A DNA stretch of 64,000 nucleotides from JAXMHQ01 sp046346665. Its GTDB lineage: Bacteria; Verrucomicrobiota; Verrucomicrobiia; Limisphaerales; JAXMHQ01. The notes beneath the pieces are model-generated. The model saw only the letters and a list, made by a program, of their open reading frames with translations, was not told the DNA's origin and ran no database searches. This document shows positions 58,224-64,000 of this stretch, in pieces (the first letter of the stretch is position 1; the number at the start of each line of letters is the position of its first letter). The position numbers and the translations under genes are program-made. The stretch covers positions 1 through 64,000 of the forward strand of contig JAXMHQ010000004.1 in NCBI GenBank assembly GCA_046346665.1, read 5' to 3'.

Positions 58224-60434
58224 ATGAACAGGTTCACATGGCTTGGTTGGACGGTGCTGGCCCTGGCGGCCGCGCCGGCGGCATTCGGCGCGGATTCGAA
58301 TTCCATCCCTTATACCTGGCGCAACGTCGCCATCGGCGGCGGCGGCTTCGTCACCGGCATCGTTCCGCACCCCGCCGCCGACGGCCTTGTTTACTGCCGC
58401 ACCGATGTCGGGGGCGCCTACCGCTGGGACTCCGCGGCCTCGCGCTGGGTGCCCATGACGGATTACCTCGGAGCCAGGGACGTCAACCTGACGGGCATCG
58501 AAAGCCTCGCCGTCGATCCGGCCGACACAAACCGCGTCTACCTCGCCGCCGGCACCTATTCTCCCAACCCCGGCGCGTTCCTGCGCTCGGACGACCAGGG
58601 CCGGACCTTCCAGCGGACGGATGTGCCCTTCACCATGGGCGCGAACGAGGCCGGCCGTTTCAACGGCGAACGCCTCGCCGTCGATCCCAACCTTGGAACC
58701 ATCCTCCTCTTCGGCTCCCGCCGCGACGGGCTCTGGCGCAGCGATGACCGGTCCGTGACCTGGAAAAAAGTGGAGTCGTTTCCCGCCACCATCGAAAATC
58801 CCGCGGGCGACACGAACAACCGGCCCCGGTTCGGCCGCCCGCAGCCGGTTGGAATTATCTGTGTCCTGTTCGATCCCGCTTCCGGAAAACCCGGCAAGGC
58901 GACCCCGGTGATATACGCGGCGGCCTCCGTGCCCGGCACCAATTTATTCCGCAGCACCGATGCCGGCGCCACCTGGCAGCCCGTTCCCAACCAACCCGTC
59001 GGCCTCCGCCCCAACCATGTCGTCCGCGCCTCCGACGGCTTGCTCTACATCAGCTATGGCAAGGAATCCGGCCCGAACAACATGAGCGACGGCGCCATCT
59101 GGAAATTCAACGCGCAGTCCGGAGCCTGGACCGATGTCACGCCCGTGAAACCCGCGGGCGCGGACCAGACGTTCGGATACGGCTGCGTCGCGGTGGACGC
59201 GCAAAATCCCGGCGTGTTGATGGCGACGACTTTTTGCCACTGGAAACCGCATGACGAAATTTTCCGGAGCACGAACGCCGGGGCAAGCTGGTTTCCGGTT
59301 TGGACCGCCAATACCCAATGGGATTATTCCAGCGCGCCTTACACAAAAACCCGCACACCGCACTGGATGGGAACGATCGTTATCGACCCGTTCCGGTCCG
59401 GGCACGTCCTGTTCACGACCGGTTACGGCATTTGGGGATCGACGGATGTGAACAACGCGGACGCGGGGCAGGCGACGCACTGGTTTTTCCCGGATGACGG
59501 GCTTGAGGAGACGGTTCCGCTCGCGCTGGTGAGTCCTTCCGCGGGCCCCGCGCTGATCAGCGGGGTGGGGGATGTGGACGGATTCCGACATGACGACCTC
59601 GATCATTCGCCGCCGCAAGGCAGCTTCGCCGGGCCTCGCTACGGCAACACCGAGGACCTCGCCGTGCCCGGCAAACGCCCGGCCATGATTTTGCGCACCG
59701 GCACCGGAAACAACCGGTTCGTCAAGGCGGCCGTTTCCGATGACGGCGGAATGAACTGGACGACGCTCGCCAGCGAACCCCCGGGCAGCGCCGGCGCCGG
59801 CACCATCACCGCATCCGCCGACGGCGAAACCATTGTCTGGACACCGCGCCGTTCCTCCCCGCATGTCACCACCGACCGTGGAAGCAAATGGGCCGCCTGT
59901 GAAGGCCTCAAGCCCGGCTGCCGCGTCGTGGCCGACACTGTCAACCCGGTCCTGTTCTACGCCTACGATTCCCAGGCCGGCCGGTTCCTGGTCAGCACCG
60001 ACAGCGCCGCCGGTTTCATCGAGACGCCCGCAGCCTTTGCCGGCGGAGCAGGGCAGGGCGGCGGCCCCCAACTCGCCGCCACGCCCGGCATCGAAGGCGA
60101 CGCCTGGCTCTGTCTGCCCGGCCGCGGACTTTTCCACTCCAGCGACCGCGGCGCCAGTTTCAGCAAATTGCGGATGGTCAACTCCGCCCACTCCATCGGC
60201 TTCGGCAAACCCGGCCCGCGCAAATCCTATCCGACCCTCTACGTGGCGGGAAGAATCGGGCCGGTCGAAGGATTGTTCCGGTCCGATGACAGCGGCGCGA
60301 CCTGGCAGCGCATCACGGACGACCTCCACCAGTTCGGATCGATCAGCCGTGTCACCGGTGATCCGCGGACGTTCGGCCGCGTCTATTTCGCCACCGGCGG
60401 CCGCGGCGTGATTCGCGGCGATCCCGAGCCGTAG
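58224..60434 (+). CDS. Secreted GH74 xyloglucanase (two seven-bladed propellers)
   Basis: 736 aa from ATG 58224 (signal peptide MNRFTWLGWTVLALAAAPAA); an ATG at 58194 would give ten more residues. The repeats of Asp-box type (RSDDQGRTFQRTDVP; RSTDAGATWQPVPNQ; HSSDRGASFSKLRMVN; RSDDSGATWQRITDDL) form the propellers. The GH74 catalytic Asp residues are visible in YCRTDVGGAYRWD and ISGVGDVDGFRHDD. Family members cut xyloglucan endo- or oligo-wise. The best single marker that this locus targets xyloglucan. Confidence 0.94.
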   Translation: MNRFTWLGWTVLALAAAPAAFGADSNSIPYTWRNVAIGGGGFVTGIVPHPAADGLVYCRTDVGGAYRWDSAASRWVPMTDYLGARDVNLTGIESLAVDPADTNRVYLAAGTYSPNPGAFLRSDDQGRTFQRTDVPFTMGANEAGRFNGERLAVDPNLGTILLFGSRRDGLWRSDDRSVTWKKVESFPATIENPAGDTNNRPRFGRPQPVGIICVLFDPASGKPGKATPVIYAAASVPGTNLFRSTDAGATWQPVPNQPVGLRPNHVVRASDGLLYISYGKESGPNNMSDGAIWKFNAQSGAWTDVTPVKPAGADQTFGYGCVAVDAQNPGVLMATTFCHWKPHDEIFRSTNAGASWFPVWTANTQWDYSSAPYTKTRTPHWMGTIVIDPFRSGHVLFTTGYGIWGSTDVNNADAGQATHWFFPDDGLEETVPLALVSPSAGPALISGVGDVDGFRHDDLDHSPPQGSFAGPRYGNTEDLAVPGKRPAMILRTGTGNNRFVKAAVSDDGGMNWTTLASEPPGSAGAGTITASADGETIVWTPRRSSPHVTTDRGSKWAACEGLKPGCRVVADTVNPVLFYAYDSQAGRFLVSTDSAAGFIETPAAFAGGAGQGGGPQLAATPGIEGDAWLCLPGRGLFHSSDRGASFSKLRMVNSAHSIGFGKPGPRKSYPTLYVAGRIGPVEGLFRSDDSGATWQRITDDLHQFGSISRVTGDPRTFGRVYFATGGRGVIRGDPEP

Positions 60435-60445
60435 TGGTTTATAGT

Positions 60446-60522
60446 CGCAAGTTGCAAGTTGCAGGTTAACGGCCTCAGTGCTCCGAAGGACCTGCAACTT
60501 GCAACCTGTAACCTGCAACTTC
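60446..60522. repeat. Palindromic element made of AAGTTGCA words
   Basis: The left arm is CGCAAGTTGCAAGTTGCAGG then TTAACGG (60446-60472). The right arm is GGACCTGCAACTTGCAACC then TGTAACCTGCAACTT, to 60522. The arms are complementary, with word-slippage. It lies between the GH74 gene and the unknown secreted protein gene. The remaining 70 bases before 60594 hold no structure I recognise. Confidence 0.7.
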
Positions 60523-60593
60523 GGTTCGCCCTCGCGTCATGTGAACTCATGACTTTCGCCCGGGGCAGGTTTCCCTAGATTGCCCTCCTGCGC

Positions 60594-62486
60594 ATGCATA
60601 CATGGCCATCTCATTTCCTGAAACGGTTTCCCTCACTGATCGCCGCGCTCGCCCTGATTTCGGTTTTCCCGGCTGCCGCCGGCCAGTACACCAACTTCGC
60701 CGTCGCGGTTTATTGCCGCGCTTACGAAGTCCGCGAAATGCGCGACCCCGCCTGGCTCACCAACACATGGAACCAGGTCCAGCCGCAATTGCGCATCGAT
60801 AAAATTTACCTCGAGACCCACCGCGACGGTGTCATTCCCGACGCCGCCACGCTCGAACAGGCGAAGCAATTCTTCGCCAGCCGCGGCATTCGCGCCGCCG
60901 CCGGCATCGCCACCGTCGCCAACGAACCCAACCTCTACCAGTCGTTCTGCTACAGCACACCGAAGGATCGCGACACGCTCCGCAAAGTCGTCGAGCTGTC
61001 CGCCGCTCATTTCGACGAGATCATCCTCGACGACTTTTTCTTCAGCAATTGCAAGTGCGACCAGTGCATCCGGGGAAAAGGCGACCGGAGCTGGACGGAA
61101 TTCCGGCTGGAACAAATGGACAAGGTCGCGCGCGATCTGGTTGTCAAACCCGCCAAACAGGTGAACCCGAGGGTGAAAGTCATTCTGAAATTCCCCAACT
61201 GGTATGAACATTACCAGGGGCTCGGATACAACCTCGCCGCGGGCGCGAAATATTTCGACGGCATTTACACCGGCACGGAGACGCGCGAACCGTTCAACAA
61301 CGACCAGCACCTCCAGCAATACCTCGGCTACCTGGTCTTCCGATACCTGGAAAATGTCGCGCCCGGCCGCAACAACGGCGGCTGGGTCGATACCGGCGGC
61401 ATGCGCTACGCCGACCGCTACGCCGAACAGCTCTGGATCACGCTGTTTGCCAAGGCGCCCGAAGTGACGCTCTTCGATCTCCGCCAGGTCCAGCGCCCGC
61501 TCACACCCGCCTTCCGCGCCGCGTGGCAGGACCAGCATCCCAGCTTCGATTTCGACGCGGTCATCGCCTCGACGACGTCCGCGCCGCCCGCCCGCGTGGC
61601 CGGCGCCGCCGAAGCCGTGTTCGAACAGGTCGACAAATTCCTCGGCAAACTCGGCAACCCCACCGGGCTCGCCTGCTACAAACCCCTGAATTCCGTCGGC
61701 GAAGATTACCTGCACAATTACCTCGGCATGGCGGGCTTCGCCCTGGAACTGACGCCCAATTTTCCCAGCCACGCCAAAACCGTTTTCCTCGCCGAATCCG
61801 CCGCCGCCGACCGCGACCTCGTCAAAAAAATCAAGGCCCACATCGAAGCCGGCAACAGCGTCGTGATCACGTCCGGCTTGCTCCGCGCCCTGCAGTCCCA
61901 CGGCATCCAGTCGATCGCCGAAATCCGGTCCACCGACCGGCACATCCCGGTGAAGCAATTCCTCCGCGGCAACGGCGAGGTGATCGAAGGCGACCGCGAA
62001 ATCACAATTCCCGAACTGGATTATCTTACCAACGACACCTGGGCGCTGGTCTCGGCGACGGCGGGCGGCATTCCTTACCCGATCTTGTTGCGGTCGGCCT
62101 ATGGCAAGGGTTACCTCTACGTTCTGGCTGTGCCCGACAATTTCGGCGACCTCTATCATCTGCCCCGCGAAGTGCTCGGCGTCCTCCGCGGCGTGTTGCA
62201 GCGCGATCTGCCCGTGCGCCTGGATGCGCCGGCGCAGGTCGCCTTGTTCGCTTACAACAACCGCACGTTCATCGTCGAATCCTTCCTGCCGGACGCCGGC
62301 GAAGTCGGCGTGATCCTGCCCGGCAAAGTCGCCCGGCTCCGGAACCTGGTCACGGGCGAAACCGTCGACGGCCGGCCGCAACCCGCCAACCGCGGCCGGG
62401 TTTGGCGCAACGAACCGCAGGACCAAACAGCATTTTCGCTGCAGCTCAAACCGCACAGCTACGCCGTGTTCGCGGCGGAAGATTAA
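60594..62486 (+). CDS. Secreted protein of unknown family, probable barrel-type glycoside hydrolase, 630 aa
   Basis: Signal peptide (FPSLIAALALISVFPAAAG) followed by QYTNFAVAVYCRAYEVREM. The N-terminal 300 residues have an alternating strand-helix pattern suiting a (beta/alpha)8 barrel, with a striking acidic strand FDEIILDDFFFSNCKCDQC and KGDRSWTEFRLEQMDKV. DDFFF and the Cys-rich CKCDQC may be catalytic or structural. A middle part (RAAWQDQHPSFDFDAVIAST; SHAKTVFLAESAAADRDLV) and a C-terminal beta domain (PVRLDAPAQVALFAYNNRTF) follow. No GH family is recognised with confidence. It is a paralogue of the gene at 63490. Confidence 0.85.
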   Translation: MHTWPSHFLKRFPSLIAALALISVFPAAAGQYTNFAVAVYCRAYEVREMRDPAWLTNTWNQVQPQLRIDKIYLETHRDGVIPDAATLEQAKQFFASRGIRAAAGIATVANEPNLYQSFCYSTPKDRDTLRKVVELSAAHFDEIILDDFFFSNCKCDQCIRGKGDRSWTEFRLEQMDKVARDLVVKPAKQVNPRVKVILKFPNWYEHYQGLGYNLAAGAKYFDGIYTGTETREPFNNDQHLQQYLGYLVFRYLENVAPGRNNGGWVDTGGMRYADRYAEQLWITLFAKAPEVTLFDLRQVQRPLTPAFRAAWQDQHPSFDFDAVIASTTSAPPARVAGAAEAVFEQVDKFLGKLGNPTGLACYKPLNSVGEDYLHNYLGMAGFALELTPNFPSHAKTVFLAESAAADRDLVKKIKAHIEAGNSVVITSGLLRALQSHGIQSIAEIRSTDRHIPVKQFLRGNGEVIEGDREITIPELDYLTNDTWALVSATAGGIPYPILLRSAYGKGYLYVLAVPDNFGDLYHLPREVLGVLRGVLQRDLPVRLDAPAQVALFAYNNRTFIVESFLPDAGEVGVILPGKVARLRNLVTGETVDGRPQPANRGRVWRNEPQDQTAFSLQLKPHSYAVFAAED

Positions 62487-62498
62487 ACCCAATTCACC

Positions 62499-63482
62499 AT
62501 GACGCATTTGCCGAAGAAAAACCTTCTGATCGCCTTATTCCTGGCCGTCTCCAGCGCCGGCTTCGCCGCGCCCACCGCCGTCGAAATTCACGGGCGCCTC
62601 CGCGTCGACGGCAACCGCGTCGTGGATCAACACGGCGATCCGGTCACGCTTCGGGGAATGTCGTTTTACTGGAGCAGCATGGGCGGCCAGTCGAAATATT
62701 ATAATACCAACGTCGTCCGCTGGCTCCGCGACGACTGGCATTGCAACCTCATCCGCGTCGCCATGGGTGTCGAAGGCGACGGCTACCTGGCTCACCCGGA
62801 CCGCGAGAAGGCCAAAATGATCGCCATGGTCGACGCCGCCATCGCCGACGGGATTTACGTGCTGATCGACTGGCACGATCATCATGCCGATCAGCATCGC
62901 GCCCAGGCGGAGGCGTTTTTCGAGGAGATGGCCGCGCGCTATGCGTCCGTGCCCAACGTGATTTATGAGACCTGGAACGAACCTGTCCAGCAGGACTGGG
63001 CCAAGGTCATCAAGCCCTACCACGAAGCCGTCGTCGCCCGCATCCGCGCCCGCGACCCGCTGAACCTCATCGCTTGCGGCACCCAGACGTATGCGCAGGA
63101 AGTCAACCGCGCCGCAATGAATCCCGTGCCCGGCTCAAATATTGTCTACACGCTCCATTTCTACGCCTCCACGCACCAGCAGGGCTATCGAAACAAGGCC
63201 GCCGCCGCGCTCAAAAACGGCGCCGCTCTCATGGTGACTGAATACGGCACCTGCGAAGCCAACGGCAGCGGCCGGATCGACGAGGCGGACTTCGCACGCT
63301 GGGTCGAGTTCATGAATCAAAACGGCCTCAGCTCCTGCAACTGGTCCGTCGCCGACCTCACTGAAACCTCCGCCGCACTCCGCCCGGGCGCCAGCCCCGA
63401 CGGCGGCTGGTCCACCAACCAGGTCAGCGCCTCGGGCAACCTCGTCCGCAACATGATCCGGACGTTCAACCCCGCGCCCTGA
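62499..63482 (+). CDS. Secreted GH5 endo-glucanase-like enzyme
   Basis: 327 aa. Signal peptide (LIALFLAVSSAGFAA). GH5 features: RGMSFYWSSMGGQSKYYNTN, the Arg in HCNLIRVAMGVE, IDWHDHHAD, acid/base Glu in VIYETWNEPVQQDW, YTLHFYASTHQQGY, nucleophile Glu in MVTEYGTCEANG, and SSCNWSVADLTE. The sequence is close to the GH5 subfamily 2-type endoglucanases. It starts 12 bases after the unknown protein gene and ends 7 bases before its paralogue, so all three are one transcript. Confidence 0.93.
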   Translation: MTHLPKKNLLIALFLAVSSAGFAAPTAVEIHGRLRVDGNRVVDQHGDPVTLRGMSFYWSSMGGQSKYYNTNVVRWLRDDWHCNLIRVAMGVEGDGYLAHPDREKAKMIAMVDAAIADGIYVLIDWHDHHADQHRAQAEAFFEEMAARYASVPNVIYETWNEPVQQDWAKVIKPYHEAVVARIRARDPLNLIACGTQTYAQEVNRAAMNPVPGSNIVYTLHFYASTHQQGYRNKAAAALKNGAALMVTEYGTCEANGSGRIDEADFARWVEFMNQNGLSSCNWSVADLTETSAALRPGASPDGGWSTNQVSASGNLVRNMIRTFNPAP

Positions 63483-63489
63483 ATCCCGT

Positions 63490-64000
63490 ATGCGCCTCAA
63501 CACGCTCGCCGCACTATTCGTCGCCGCCCTGGCCTGTCTCCCAGCCGCCGCGGGTCAATACACCAACTTCAACGTCGCCATCTACATCCCCGTCGGCACC
63601 GTCCAGACTTTCAAGGATCCCGCGCGCCTCGCCTCAGACTGGGAACGCATCAGCCGGCAATTGAAGGTGGACAAGGTTTACATCGAGGTGCAGCGAAACC
63701 GGCAGCTTGCCTCCGACGACCTCCTGGAAAACGTCAAAAAATTCTTCGCCAGCCACGGCGTCCAAACCGCGGGCGGCATGGCCTTGTCCGACGAAGGCGG
63801 CGGCGGCCAGTTCCGGTCGTTCTGCTACACCGATCCCAAGGACCGCGCCTTCATCCAGCGCGCCGTCGAACTCGCCGCCCGGCATTTCGACGAAATCATC
63901 CAGGACGATTTCTTCTTCATCACCACCAAGAACGATTCCGACATCGCCGCGAAAGGCGACAAGTCCTGGACCCGGTTCCGGCTCGACCTCGCTTCTGAAG
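63490..64000 (+). CDS. Secreted protein, paralogue of the 60594 gene, 3' end beyond window
   Basis: ATG at 63490, 7 bases after the GH5 stop; 170 residues visible. Signal peptide (LAALFVAALACLPAAAG) then QYTNFNVAIYIPVGTVQTF. It shares with the 60594 protein the post-signal AGQYTNF, KVDKVYIEVQRN, FFASHGVQTAGGMA, FCYTDPKDRAFIQRAVEL, FDEIIQDDFFF and KGDKSWTRFRLDL. The Cys-rich segment of the paralogue is absent here (TTKNDSDIAAKGD). Likely the same fold and perhaps the same type of reaction. Function unknown. Confidence 0.85.
   Translation, partial: MRLNTLAALFVAALACLPAAAGQYTNFNVAIYIPVGTVQTFKDPARLASDWERISRQLKVDKVYIEVQRNRQLASDDLLENVKKFFASHGVQTAGGMALSDEGGGGQFRSFCYTDPKDRAFIQRAVELAARHFDEIIQDDFFFITTKNDSDIAAKGDKSWTRFRLDLASE

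Overview
The window is 64 kb of GC-rich bacterial chromosome, complete at neither end. Gene content suggests a free-living, polysaccharide-degrading Verrucomicrobiota bacterium, perhaps Limisphaerales-like (Pedosphaera group). The reasons are many secreted glycoside hydrolases without SusC/SusD, a long-form IspG, a GNAT-aminotransferase fusion, and abundant palindromic intergenic elements. The taxonomy is inference. I saw no rRNA, tRNA, CRISPR array, transposase or phage gene.

Layout. 0-6.3 kb: the end of a PfkB sugar kinase, an MFS transporter, an HtrA/DegP protease, two small unknown genes and a histone-deacetylase-family hydrolase. 6.6-13.1 kb (minus strand): a translationally coupled five-gene operon that I read as a type VII-secretion-like locus. 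It encodes a WXG100-like protein, a coiled-coil protein, a second mini WXG100-like protein, a 1284-aa membrane FtsK/EccC-type ATPase and a secreted HExxH metallopeptidase with TPRs. 13.2-21.1 kb: GH39, a response regulator, a probable pseudokinase, a frameshifted spermidine-synthase-like membrane protein with TPRs, and an ATP-cone P-loop kinase. 21.3-29.1 kb: BatD and BatE-like proteins, a secreted GH27, a frameshifted response regulator and a GH94 phosphorylase. 29.4-40.7 kb: PlsY with a GNAT-aminotransferase fusion, YggS, RseP-IspG, a protein resembling the N-terminal module of Mrr-type proteins, and the coupled cluster HIT-PhoH-YbeY-RecO. 40.8-48.0 kb: a multi-receiver hybrid kinase with its partner, then a 2-oxoacid dehydrogenase E1alpha-E1beta-E2 operon. 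48-53.4 kb: a sulfotransferase, a small lipoprotein, leuA with a leucine leader peptide and attenuator, and a diadenylate-cyclase-like protein. 53.5-64 kb: a co-directional hemicellulose (xyloglucan-type) locus with GH31, GH3, GH74, an unknown secreted protein, GH5 and a paralogue of the unknown protein that runs off the window.

Non-coding structure is the other main feature. One repeat family is a covarying 20-bp hairpin, CCGC(R)AT(Y)-N4-RATYGCGG, usually followed by CTACG. A second class is nested palindromic mosaics in which blocks of short repeated words are mirrored around a centre. The mosaics sit at convergent, divergent and tandem gene junctions. At several genes their sequence supplies the last codons and the stop.
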